The notes beneath the pieces are model-generated. The model was not told the DNA's origin. It saw only the letters and a list, made by a program, of their open reading frames with translations, and did not search any database. From assembly GCA_013399115.1 (NCBI GenBank), contig VXAA01005204.1, positions 35,768 through 99,767 of the forward strand: 64,000 nt of DNA, given 5' to 3'. Of the stretch, positions 40,101 to 53,900 are shown one piece after another (position 1 is the stretch's first letter; each line of letters opens with the position of its first letter). The position numbers and the translations under genes are program-made. The DNA is from Anseranas semipalmata (lineage: Eukaryota > Chordata > Aves > Anseriformes > Anseranatidae).

Positions 40101-41908
40101 GAATTTGAGTTTATGAAGACAATATAAATGAAGATCAGAGTCTTACTCATCACTTATGTTCAAAAGAAGAAAACACCGCAATAAAGCAGAGTAAAAAAAT
40201 ACATCTCAGATTATAAGCCTATTAACTGGTGTGTTCATTACCAATATTTTCATTCTATTATAGTCTAAGTTCTAAAACTAAGAGGTTTTCAACTAACTAA
40301 TGTAAACTAGCCAGCTCTGAAAATTCTGAAGCATATGAACAACTACAAACTGAATGGAGAATAAAATTGGCAAAATAAAACATACACGGCTTTACATCAC
40401 TTCCTCTGCTGAAGTCAATAGTGGCCAAAGAACCGTGACTGTGGAGTTCTTGATGTCTTGTGGTATGGGAAATATATTCAACCTCAGAAACAGAAGAACT
40501 CTAAAACTGTGAAACTGAAGTCAGTATCTTTCGTGCTAAAGACCCAAGAGGGTTTATGAACCTGAGTCCTATCAAAAGCACCACGAAACACTGAACATTC
40601 AAAATTATTCTTATTTTCTAAAACACAGGAGAGGTATGCTATGATCTAGTGCAAACAACTCATTTTTACTTGTACTGTATTTCTGCTCTATTAGTTCTGT
40701 GCTTTTCAAACTACAAGTTCTGAGCAGAAAACTGAAAATTTGAATGTATACTCTGGGACTGGTTAGATCAGCAGTTTCCAAAGTTGTTTCTCTCCTAACT
40801 TTTCTTAAAAACAAAAACCCATGTCTTTCCAAAACAGATATGTAAGTAGTGAGGCAGTTTAGATGAATACACAACTTCAGTTCACCACTGACTCGGTTTT
40901 ATCATGTTGTTCCACAGGATATTCAGTAATTCACCATTTGAATTTGTGGATAAGGTCTCAAATGCAGACCACTCCCACCACTCACAGGAAAAAAAAAAAA
41001 AAGTTTTTTGAGCTTAGGACTCCAGGCAGTAACAACCATTGTAACAGAATGAACAGACTAAGGACTTTTGTAGAACACACATCACATAAAATGGATACAG
41101 GATGTTTCATATTAAGACTTTAAAAATAAACACGTGTGTGATGTAAACACATTTGTCATCTACTTTCAACTGTTTTAATAGCTCTCTGCTTTAAGATACC
41201 TCATTTTAAATCAGAATCCCTTCGTTCCTTCACAATTAAAAGACTATGGACTATACATTTTTGGACAGAACTAAATACCACTCATGCACTGAAGGCAGGC
41301 AGCTTAAGTTTAAAGCATGACTTTCATGCTCTTCTGAAAACATCCTACAGAGTCTGTGACTTTTTTCAACTTATCTATACCTTAAGGAAGTTTCTGTGCA
41401 AGAATCTGAAGTCACTATCAGTGTTTGCTCACACTACAGTAAGTCACACTATTTTGCTCACTTCCAGGTATATCAGTATTTATGCTGTTTTTGTTCAAAG
41501 AGAACCTTGAATCCAGCCCAAGCTTTGTCTTAGATTAATTAAACTGTGATGTAAATACTACATCTCCATGTAATCACACACTCACAAATGCCTGAAGTGT
41601 TGTATTATCCAAAGGACATGACTACAAGCCTCATTCTGTCTTTAATTACAAATGCTAAGAAGGCTTATAATCTTCATCTAATTACATGAAAAATTAGTCA
41701 TTACAGAGGAACAGTTATACACTACTTTCAAGAACTACCAAAAATACAGATCAAACTTTTAAATATTAAAGACTAAAGGTTCTTTTCCACAGAATTGAAA
41801 GCATGACTTTCCCAGGCTTTCTGCTCCCTACATCTGCTCAGTCTGCATGTTCCTACTTATATGAAAACCTGCTGCTGTGATTAGCTTTACAGATTAAACT
41901 ACTGAAGG

Positions 41909-41946
<38 letters not shown>

Positions 41947-44900
41947 TCCTGCCATTCCCTACATATCAAAGAGCATTTTCAAGTCCAATAATTTAGCTGG
42001 GAAAGCCACAAGACTTCAACAAGGTTTATTGTTTTAAATGTTTAGTTATTTTGAAAGAACCTCTACTACTTAGAGCTCATTAAATTGCTTCAATATATAA
42101 ATGATGCTCCTTAGCTCATGAAGCAAAGGATCTTATCCTTCAAGGCATTCACTAAGACTAGTGTCACTCAAAAGTGTTTTTAAATTAGAACTTTGAACAA
42201 TTACGTAAGCATTGCAGCATTCACCATGACTAAAAGAAACAGACTGAAGTATCGGAGAGATGAAGTACATACGAAGCCCTCTATACTGCAAGCAACTGAT
42301 AACAGCACAAGTTAAAAACAAACTTTCATTTAACATCTTTGTTTTGACTAATCAGCTTATGAGGGGCAACAATGAAGAAAGAATAGTAGATAAACAGAAC
42401 ACCATGCATTAAGACAAATGTCCTTCTTATTACCAACACTGATATGAGTTAGGAAGAGGCCACTAAATATCTTTCCAAGTTAAGCTGAACTCCTTTAAAA
42501 TACAAAACAGGGAGAATATAAGATAGTTTGGAACACCTGATAAGCAGAAAGAAACACCTGCACAAAATAATACTTATTTTACAAGCACAACAGGCATTAA
42601 AATATTTCATTTCTATTACATAACTTAAACAACATGCATACATTCAACCTTACATAGACTAGACTTACCTACAATACTTTTTTCTGGAGCTGGAGGCACA
42701 ATGTAACCAATATGCATGTACTTTGTTGCTAATTTGCTGTGCAAGCCAAGAAAATCACTGAATCTTCTTTTAACAGAGAATTCATTTTTGTGAAACATAG
42801 AAAGGGATGTCTTAAAAAAAATAACAATAATTTTAGTTATGACTTTCTGATGCATCTACTTAGCTATGATGTAAAGTTATCTGCAAATATTTGTTGCACT
42901 AGTTACCTTTGTTGTTACTCTGTATGCCATATAAGCGTTCATGCCATCCCCTGTAAGAAAATTAAAATACTTACGCTAAAGCAAGTTACTTTAATCCCTC
43001 CACACACTTTTTGTTCCAAAATATAAATTACGTAGCTTCCCATTTAGATACTAAGAGCTGCCAAAAGATAACTGAATAAGGAATCATGCTAAAATCTCAG
43101 AATACTCTTCAACAGGTAAGACAGTCTACCATCTGATTTACTAGGTTGAAGGAACTTACCAACTTTCTCTGGGTCTGATACATTGATTTCTATATCAAAC
43201 AAATCTCCATTTGCTTCCTCTTCAATCTAGGAAAAGGATACACCATATTTAGCAAGTTAACATGCGTTCATATTATGTACAGGTACAAGGATAAGGGCAC
43301 AGGGGAACGAGGAGGAAGAGTCAGTATATTTGTGTAATTAAAATCCATTCCAGACCCACCATCCAACATTAAGTGAATATAATTTCTAATACTGGTTTTA
43401 ATTTTAAGCCTTCCTGCAAAAGCTTTAATATGGCAGACCCTTCTCAGGCCATGTTGGTCTCAGAATTTTTAGTAAACGTTTAACTTGAGTGCATATTTAT
43501 TTCATTTCCTCCAATTCCAGCAGATACTATGGTTCAAAAAAATGCTCTCATTCCCAATGTTTCTGTAAGACTTTAATCAAAGGACAGACACTCCTTGTTA
43601 TTAACGGTATCAGTAACCAAGAGCTTGGAAAGGGAGAAGTGATAGCTAGGGAACTTCTGATAATTGCTTGGGCTCTAGTCATGTACAATTTCCTAATCTT
43701 TTCATGCAATATACGTAAGTTTGATAGACCAGAGATCTAAGGAAACACCATAGCAGAAAGGACAGTGTTCCAGGGCTGAAAGGGAGGAAAATAAGAATAA
43801 AATGCCATCTTGGAGCATCTGGGGAAGCAGATGTCTTCAAGTCACAGGCAAGTCTTGTTTGCAAACTCATCTACCACTGACATTGTCCAGTCAGAGAATA
43901 CTCTAGAATGAATGGCATTTGCCAATGCCCTGACTTTGAATGGAGCACCAAATGCAAATAGCAATATTAAAATTATGATCAGCCTCAGCTGTTTGTTAGC
44001 ATGCAGGATAATGCTAACAAGTGCTCCCTCCATTTCCCCATTAACAACTACTTCAGAAATCCAAGCTAAAAACTGTAACATGATAGTAAGAGTTATTATA
44101 CATCACTGACGGAGTTAAAGAAGTGTCTGGACAACGCTCTCAGACATATGGTCTGATTTTTGGGGTGGTCCTATAGGGACCCAGGAATTGGACTCAATGA
44201 TCCTTGTGGGTCTCTTCCAACTTGGATATTCTGTGACTCTGTGATTAATGTTTCTTCTGCATCAAGCTCAAGGCTTGCTCCTACGCACACTTTCACAACA
44301 TATATCCTGTAGGAATGCAGCAAGTTACTCCCTACCCTATAGATCTCCAATACAATTACCTGGGTAATGAATTCTCCTGGTATTTTAAAGAGTCAAATGC
44401 CTATCAAACTTTAAATGACAGAAAATAGATTTTTAATTTTATTTTTTTTCATATTTCCCATTACCAGAGGATGATCCTGTGAGTCAAAACAGGAGCTGTC
44501 ATTTAAAAAAAAAACAAAACAAACAAAAAAAACAACACAAACAACAACAACAACAACAACTGTCCAGCAAAAACCATACAAGACATTTCTATAATTTACA
44601 AGTTCACTGGATACCTCTTCTCTGGATCTATCAAAAATCGCAGGGGCTGTTACACTTTTCGATTCCATTCTGGGAGCTACTAATGTAGTAGGTGTTACAG
44701 GAGTGATGGCAGGAGTAGGTTCTGGTGAGAGTATTGGATCCCTCTCTGGACTGTCCAATGAAACTTCTTCTGTGGCTTCTAGACAAAGATTTTGAGTTAG
44801 AAAAGAAGTTTTTGTGTAGTTGAGACAGTTGTCCATCACAAACATAACAAACATTAAAAAACAACAATATAACAAGTTTAGTCAGATCATCTGTAAATAA

Positions 44901-47900
44901 CATCCATTGGCGCTAGATAATTTCTTTAAATATGTAGCTAAAACTAGATTTGACATTTGAGTTTCTAGTGTATAATGGGTTAAAGTAAGACTAATATCAC
45001 AATTCTCTTTTTATATGGTGACAGGTAAACAGTCACAGAAGTTTTAAGTCATTCATTTCTGTAAGAGATATTGTGAAAACTAATGAACCTTTTTCTACCC
45101 TACAGACTGCTCTTTTTCAGCACTTAGGCCAATTTTAGTTTTTGTACTCTGAACAACAGCTAATTTCATCATCCCGGCTGATAAACAAGCATACCAAGCA
45201 AACTAGTGTGTTTTAAATGAAGTTACACAAAAAATAAAATATAGATGTTTTCAGTAGATAAGGCATTCTGACTTGTAAAAATAACTATTTTTACTTTCTA
45301 CAACTTCTTTGGGACTTACAACATTTCATTAGAAACTGAGTATTTCTTTAAGATTATATGCAATTCATCTATATTTAAAGAGGATATAAATCTCTGCTCT
45401 ACAAATCCTGCACGTGTTCCTTGACTAACTGGTTTTGACTGCTGGCAAACTATACATTTCTTGGGTGCAGAGAAGTTCCTTTTCTAATTTAAGTAACTAA
45501 TGCTGTGGTTCTTGCTAAATGTGCATTTTTTAAAAAGTTTAGTTCCTTAAAAGATAATAATGACCACAGAACCATCATTTGATATGGAAATTAACTTCAC
45601 AACTGATCTCAAGATGTGTTACAAGATACACTTCTGCAGCAAGTTCCAACTACTTTACCAAGCATAGCTTCAGGCACTGGAACAGATCCACTCCAAGTTG
45701 TACAAAGTTACCAAAAACATTTACTATGCAAATTTGAAAAGAGCTGTTCTTGCAGCTTCTGCCTATGTAACAGATCAATTATAAGAAGAAAATAAACTAC
45801 CTTCCTTCCAACCTTTTTAAAGCCTGGTGCTTTAAAAGCACTGCGAGTATTACAAGTCCTTGTGGAAGGATTAAGAAGAGAACAGTTTTAAAGATCTGAT
45901 CTACTTTAAAATTTGTGAAATTGTTATACACTGTGTAAAAAAGTCTCATTTTTGTCCACCATAGCGTTGTTTGCTTCTCCAGAACAGCATGTAACCTACT
46001 AGCAATGTAAAGGCAGAACTGAAAATAGTATTGAATGGACCATAACATTTATTACTGCAAAAAGTGATATTATGATCTTTCATAATCAATATCTCAAAAC
46101 CACTCAGCTCTACCCCTGCTGCCACTCACAGATGTTCTGTTAGTCAGTTCTGTTTCCTATTCTTCTACAACACTTTTTCACAAACGCACAAAACCACATT
46201 TTTCTATTTCTGGGATGAAGATGACTGTATGCGTAAATTTTATTTGATACCAAAGCTCAAAACAAATTAAAAACAAATTTCAAGGTCACCATGCCTTAAC
46301 CTAGTTTAAAGCAGGTGCTCATTCTGGCTTGAGGCAGAGAAAGTCTGCTGTCATCACTTTGTTTTGGAGTATATCAGAGAATTGCTGATGTTAGAAAGGA
46401 CCTCTGGACATCGTCTAGTCTAACCCCACCGCTCAAGCAAGGTCAGCAAGAGCAGACTGCTCTGGACCATGTCCAGCTGGGTTTTGAACATCCTGAAGGA
46501 TGGAGATTCCATCTCCTCTCTGGACAACCTGCAACAGGGATTGATCACCCTCAGCATTAAAAATGTTGGTTTTTTTTTTTCTCCTTATGTTTAAATGGTA
46601 TTCCCTGTATTTCAGTTTACGCCTACTGCCTCTTGTCATGTCAGTGGGCACCACTGAGAAGTCAGACTCCCTCTTCTTCATTCCCTCCCATCACGTATTT
46701 GTACACCTGGATGAGATCCCTCAAGCTTGCTCAACAAACCACTTTCAATAATTTACCAGCAGTCCTGGGGAGGTAAACAAACGTGATGCCCTTCTACAAG
46801 AAGGGCAGGAAGAAGGAGCTGGGAAATTACCTGCCCATCAGTCTGGCCTCAGTATCAGGGAAAGTCATGGAGCAGATCATCTTGAGTGCCATCACACAGC
46901 ACACAGAGGATAACCAGGTGATCAGACCCAGTCAGCATGGGTTTATGAAAGGCAGGTCCTGCCTGCCTAACCCGACATCCTTCTATGATAAGACTGCACG
47001 CCTAGTGGACGAGGGAAAGGCTGTATATGTTGTTTACCTGGACTTCAGCAAAGCATTTGATACTGTTTCCCACAGCCTCCTCCTGGAGAAACTTGCTTCT
47101 CCTGGCTCGGATGGATGTACTATTAGCTGGGTAAAAAACTGGTTGGGTGGCGGGCCCAAAGGGTCGTGATGAATGGAGTTAAAACCAGCTGCAGCTGGTC
47201 ACAAGTGGTGTTCCCCAGGCCTCAGTACTAAGGCCAGTTCTGTTTAATATTTTATACAGGGTTTACGTGGCAAGTGTTTGGTAGCAGGGGGCTGCAGGGG
47301 TGGCCTCTGTGAGCAGAGCCCAGCAGCTGCCCCATGTCAGATCAGAGCCAGCTCCAGCTGCTCCAAAAGGGACCCGCCANNNNNNNNNNNNNNNNNNNNN
47401 NNNNNNNNNNNNNNNNNNNNNNNNNNNNNNNNNNNNNNNNNNNNNNNNNNNNNNNNNNNNNNNNNNNNNNNNNNNNNNNNNNNNNNNNNNNNNNNNNNNN
47501 NNNNNNNNNNNNNNNNNNNNNNNNNNNNNNNNNNNNNNNNNNNNNNNNNNNNNNNNNNNNNNNNNNNNNNNNNNNNNNNNNNNNNNNNNNNNNNNNNNNN
47601 NNNNNNNNNNNNNNNNNNNNNNNNNNNNNNNNNNNNNNNNNNNNNNNNNNNNNNNNNNNNNNNNNNNNNNNNNNNNNNNNNNNNNNNNNNNNNNNNNNNN
47701 NNNNNNNNNNNNNNNNNNNNNNNNNNNNNNNNNNNNNNNNNNNNNNNNNNNNNNNNNNNNNNNNNNNNNNNNNNNNNNNNNNNGTGGAGCAGGGGCAGAG
47801 AGTGACCGTGAAGGAGCGGCAGAGACGCAGCGTTAGGGACTGACCGCAGCCCCCATTGCCCTTCCCCTGTGCCACTCGGGGGGAGGAGGTAGAAGGGGGT

Positions 47901-50900
47901 GGATGGGGGAGGGAAACCACCACGTATTTTTATCAGTGATCTTGGCAAGGGAACCTAGCGCACCCTCAGTAAGTTTGCAGATGACACCAAGTTGGTCAGG
48001 AGTGTTGATCTGCTTGAGAGTAGGAATGCTCTGCAGAAGGATCTGGATGGGCTGCATCCATGGGCCAAGTCCAATCACATGGCATTCAACAAGGGTAAGT
48101 GCTGGGTCCTGCACTTGGGTCACAACAACCCCACTGCAGCAGTGCAGGGGGAAGAGTGGCTGGAAGGTTGCCCAGCAGAAAAGGACCTAGCGGTGCTGGT
48201 CAACAGCCAGCTGAACATGAGCTAGCAGCATGGCCAAGAAGGCCAAGGGCATCCTGGCCTGCATCAGAAATAGTGTGGCCAGCAGGACTAGGGAAGGGAT
48301 TGTCCCCTTGTATGCAGCACTGCTGAGGCTGCACCTCGAGTACTGTTCAGTTTGGGGCCCCTCACTACAAGAAGGACATCGAGGTGCTTCAGTGTGTGCA
48401 GAGAAGAGCAACAAAGCCGGTGAAGGGACAAGAAATAAGACATACAAGCAGTGGCTGAGGGAGCTGGGGTTGTATAATCTGGTGAAGAGGAGGCTGAGGG
48501 GAGACCCCATCACTCCCTACAACTACCTGAAAAGAGGCTGCAACAAGGATGGTATCAGTCTCTCTTCCGAGGTGAGAAGTGACAGGACACATGGAAACGG
48601 CCTCGATTTGTGCCAGGGGAGGTTTAGGCTGAATATCAGGAAGAATTTCTTCACAGAAAGAGTGGTTAAGCTTTGGAACAGGCTGCCTGGGGAAGTGGTG
48701 GAGTTGCCATCCCTGGAGGTATTTGAGAGATGTGTGGACATGGTGCTTAAGGACATGGTTTAGTGGTGGATGGTCAGATTTGATTAACCTAAGGGTATTT
48801 ACCAACCTAAACAATTCTATGATTCTCTTCTCTAGGCTGCACAGTCCCAGCTCTCCCAGGCTCTGCTCCTGTGTCAAGGCCTCCAAGCCCTTTAGCATCT
48901 TCGTGGCCCTCCTCTGGACTCTCTCCAGTAGCTCTGGGGAGCCCAGAACTGGGCTCAGCACCCCAGGTGCGGGCTCACCAGGGCTGAGCAGCAGGGAGAG
49001 ATCACCTCCCTTGACCTGCTGGCAATGTTCTTTCCAATTTCAGCTTACAGGTGTCCACAGTATTTTCAAACTAAACTTAAATGCAAGCACCTTTTTAATT
49101 TCTCCATTTTAATACGAGCAAAGATTATCTAAAATATTTATTTGAAAAAGCTTGTTTTCCTTCCATTGCTTTACTCTTATTGCTAAATCTTTTGAAGAAT
49201 CCTGCTAATCCTTTCTACCCTCAAATGGCACAGGAAGCATATTGCATATTAATAAAATAAAGTTTAATTCAAAACCTCAGATGAGGTGGGAAGTCATGCT
49301 GACACATTTGGAAAAAAAAAGAAGCTTTTAGACTGAGATGGTGGAAGAACAACGGTTAAACATGGAAAAGAGGTAGTTCTCTTACTTGTTGGCTACCGCC
49401 ACTCAACAAATATAAGAATTTATACAACCAACTATTTCACAAAGTATATACGTACATATGTATGTGTGCATGTATACATATAAATAGAGCCATTCTGCTC
49501 CAATTCTCCCTTTTTCTATCACCAGCTATATTCCAGCACACGCCTGGTAATCAAACCATTAATCACCAGTAAGCACTTTGCTGTACCTTCAAATTTTAGA
49601 CAAGCTTATAACACAAATCATGAAGGAATTTATACCACACATCTCTCACTTTCACCAGTTGAGAAAACATTCCTATTACTCTGAAAATACAAATTCATGA
49701 AGGCAGAGTGAATTCAAGGTAGCAAACCAGCACTGCTGTCAGATGAAACAGCAGCACACTCCTTCCCCAACGCTCCTCTTTCTCAGACCTGTATCCACAC
49801 ACCCCTTAGTACCATGAACTGATCCAGGTCGATTACCACGTGAAATCCAGCCAGGATCAGCCCCCAGCACAGTTCAGCAGATGACTGAAGCTACGCTGCT
49901 GCGTTGTTTCTGTAAGAGAGGAAGCAGCAGGAACAAGCAGTTGGAAATGCAAGAAGCTTTCCTATCAGCAAGACCACCAACTTGCTACTGCTGGATTACG
50001 ACTGGCATAACAGGAGACTTTGTTCACAACAGTATTTCTTAATTTGTGTGACTCCAGGTTGAAAAATTTGCTCGTTCTCAGCCAAAGTGTTGCCTACGAG
50101 CCCCTCTTTTCTATTTTCCTGGAGGAAAATACTGAGAGAAAAAGAAAAAAGTACATCTGATTGATAGCAGCAGGTCAGTTATTTTAGGAAGGAGAGTTTA
50201 TGCTACCCTCCTTCCTGTTACCTCTCATCCCCACGTTTGCACGCATCCAGCACATTACATAAATCTAGAAAAGTGAAATGGAAGAGACAGTGGAAGGTGG
50301 TGAGGGAAGAGAGCCGAATTAGACAAGGTGTTGTACTTCTTGTTTAGAAGCAAAGAATTAGAAGTTAATTTCAGAAGTAGGTTATTGTCATTCAAGACAC
50401 AGATTCTGAAGGGAAAAAGAGGCATTAGCTCTGTAGTAAGAATAGCATGCTATTACAATTTCTAGCTATTCTTTCCCCTTAGAAAAGCAATCTTTGACTA
50501 GTATGTAAACTGAAGGATTAATTCCCAAGACATAGATTTGTTCTGGCAGTTATGCTTCTTACATACATTCTTTCAATTTGAGAAATCAGATCATGTGGGT
50601 CTTGGGCTGTGTGTGTGGTTTTTTGTTTGTTTAGCTCTGTATTATTTGCATGTAAAATGAAATCTGGATGTCTTGCTCTACCATAGAGTTCTCAAAAGCA
50701 TAACCTCTTCTTGCACAGAGGCAACTGCTCTGCCCAACTTTAAGGAGGAAAACACTGAGATCCAACACTCGTATCAGCTGTGGCAGTTACCAGCACACGT
50801 TAAGCACTCCCACCAATGTAACGCTCTAAGACTTACACACATGAATACCTGCTTTACAATCCATAAACAGTCTTTGACAAAAGATCACTGTCAAGATGCT

Positions 50901-53900
50901 TAGCTTCAAAAGAACATGAAAACATCTCTGCCTGCTGCAGAAGACAACTATTTATGTTTAATGTTCTACAGGCAACTACACCAAGTTTCTGTCAGCACTT
51001 AAGCAGGGAGCTCAATCTTAGCATTAGACAGCTCCTGTTTCTTTACCTTTCACCAGCAGTATTTGTCAAGCATCATCCGAGAAACTGCAAGTTTGCAATT
51101 CCTCACTAGCAGCTCGCTTCAGCTGAGTAAGCTATTTTTACCGATCACACTTCTAAATGTCATAGATCTCTAACATTCTGACATTGCTTGAGTGCTCAAA
51201 TTAGGTTATTATCTCTGAAAGTTTATTCAGATGATCACATAAATTTGAAAGTAAACTGAAGTAGAAACTGTTGTCCAGAACAGAGGACAATTAAAAAAAA
51301 AAAAAAAAAGGCTTCACCAGATTTAGCACAATTTGGAGATAGATAATCTAACAGAACTGACTGTTCTGCCACGCTTAAGTCACAGCCCATGACTTACTGT
51401 TACAAGAAGAGGACTAAAAATAATCTTAATGATAACACAAATAGTATTAACAAAACAGCCACTAGTAGGTTCAAATGCTTTTGTGTGCTTCATTCTCACA
51501 GAAAAGACGCAGAACCCAATAACCAGTTCCTAAAAAGCAGCGAGGCATCTGCACATAACTCCTCTGATCAGACATATCACCTGACAATGGCCTGACAGAC
51601 ACCATTAGCTAGAAACTTTTGCTGTTCAGCTGAGCTTAAAGTACATCTTGTCTGGCCCATGGAATTAGCACCTCCTTTTGTGTACAAACTTCCAGGGGGA
51701 AAAAAAAGCACCTAAGACAAATCTATCAGGACCTGAAGGAAAACAACACTCCATCCTCCCACCCCAAAAATCAACAAAAAACAATCCCCATCAAAACACA
51801 TCAAATTTCCCCAGGGACACAGTAGCCAGATACTTGCACAAGAGGATCCATTCCCAAACACCTTTCAGAGCTGAAAAACAAACAATCTTTCACCAGACTA
51901 GAGGAGTGGAAAAATTGTAATTTTCCATTTTTCTGAAAATGGTGACTGAGCAAGGGTATAACTTAACAGCCTTGGTCATCATCTATGAACACCAGAAGCA
52001 GAAGGCATAGACAACTACATCCTGCAAAGCTAGTCCATGACATGTTTCTGCAGCTACATATGGAACTGGTGGCCAACATCTTGGAACACCAATTCAAGAT
52101 CTAATTTGTTACTATACAGTAGAAGCTTATGGATGGCCAGGTTTTAAAGACACCTGAAAGCTCTTCAAGATACTCTTGATACTGAATGATTTGAAGCACT
52201 GACAATCAAGGTCCCCACATGTAAGAGCACTACAGACTAAGATAAAGTAATTCTTTTTTTGGCCAAATAATCAACATGCTGACTTTCATTCTAAGGGTGA
52301 AAGTGCTTAAATAGGTTTAGCAAGACTGTTTATTTACAAAACCAAGAACCACAATACCAATTAATGCAGCAGCAAAGTTTACTCGTCTCCAATGGCAGAT
52401 GGAAAACTCATTTTCTTCCACCTTTACAGCCCATTTTTAATAGTTCCGCCAAAGCACTTACGACTCAGCAGAGATGAGGTATGGAATATCTAAAACATTT
52501 TATTTCAGATACTTTCCTACAGCTGCCTCAGAAACAGTAGTGAAGAGGCTACAAGTACAGTCAAGAAAAGTCTCAAAATTCCTAGGTCTCCCTCACCTTT
52601 TTTAAGGTTGCATTGTTAGATGGATAATGAAAACAAATTTTCAAGCCTATGGGAGCTAGAGAGGAATATCACCACATTTTCACAAATACATCTGCAGAAC
52701 TATAATTGTTTATACCCACACAGAGTAAGAGTCCCTCCTTTCAGGAGCCATCCACAGGATTTCCTTTACCTGGATTTTATAGCATCTTGTAGTTAAATAT
52801 GAAGGACCAACATAAAATAGGAAGCTGTGGAACTTCATTCTTGTCCCTGTAGGCCTGGTAGAGACAGGTTTCTCTGGAATTTCAACAATGTTGAAGAAAA
52901 AAAACTAATCCACACATATTTTAATTAGGTCTTGCTTTCATAGAAAGTAAGGCTTATGCAATCACGCCAAAAGTAAGAAAATATATCTCTTATGTGGACT
53001 TCTCTCATTGTTTCTATTCATGGCATTGTTTCTATTCAAGGGCTGGATTAACATCACTGTCTAGCAGAACAGTTTAAAGAAAGAAAAAAGTAGTTACACT
53101 TGTGAGTGCACAGCACTAGAACTACGAAGACGGAAGTTCATCACTAGGATGCAAATGTATTATGCGAACTTCTTGCTTAAAACGAGATACTGAGAAAGAC
53201 GTCATATTCTATCTTAAGCTCCATAAATTGCTCTTTTTCCTGTTTGAGTCCATACTAGCCTCAGTCTGTATATTAACTGACCTTTTCCAAACCACTTTTA
53301 GTTGTGATAGACATGCAGTATGTTAGATGCTTTCAGTTCAGTGCCGTATGTATTTAAAAGAATGTCTCCCACAGCAAAACTCAAACTCATTAAATCAGTT
53401 CCGTTTGTTTTCTCACAGCATTCACTTCAGTTGAAACAATCTGGCTGCTAACATTTGTTCCTTCTGTCTGGTTCCCATCAATATTTACTCTAGCCACCTT
53501 CTTACTTTATATTATCCAGCCAGAAGAGAATTGGCTTTCCTAAAATATCCATTCCAGATTGCTCTATGGTTACAGAAAGCTGACTTTAAATGCTGTATAA
53601 ATTACTAGTACTAGAAAGCTTCATTCCTAAAGCACTGCCAGTCTTCCTAAGTCATAAGATCAGGTAATATAAATACTAAAGAACTAGGAAACCACCTGTT
53701 TTTTTTACTCTATTTCTTTTGAAACAGTTTGAGAGTTAATAAACTACTATATTCTAATAGTGTCATATGCAAATATAAGTTCAAATATATGCAACTATAA
53801 ATTTGGTAAGTTCAGAACAAACACAATGGACATGCACATACATCTATCTATAAAAAATACACCAGAACTAAATGCTATAGAGTTTATTTAGAAATAAACT

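Larger units (their letters stand above)
43227..44614 (-). other. SNX2: SNX2 intron 3 (1.4 kb)
   Basis: A GT-AG intron with a U/GUU-rich tract near its 5' splice site and an antisense CR1 3' fragment further in. Confidence 0.9.

Noticed and set aside
47278..47948. Five long open frames around the 404-N gap
   Set aside because: Most of each frame is N; the readable parts are an LTR-like repeat.
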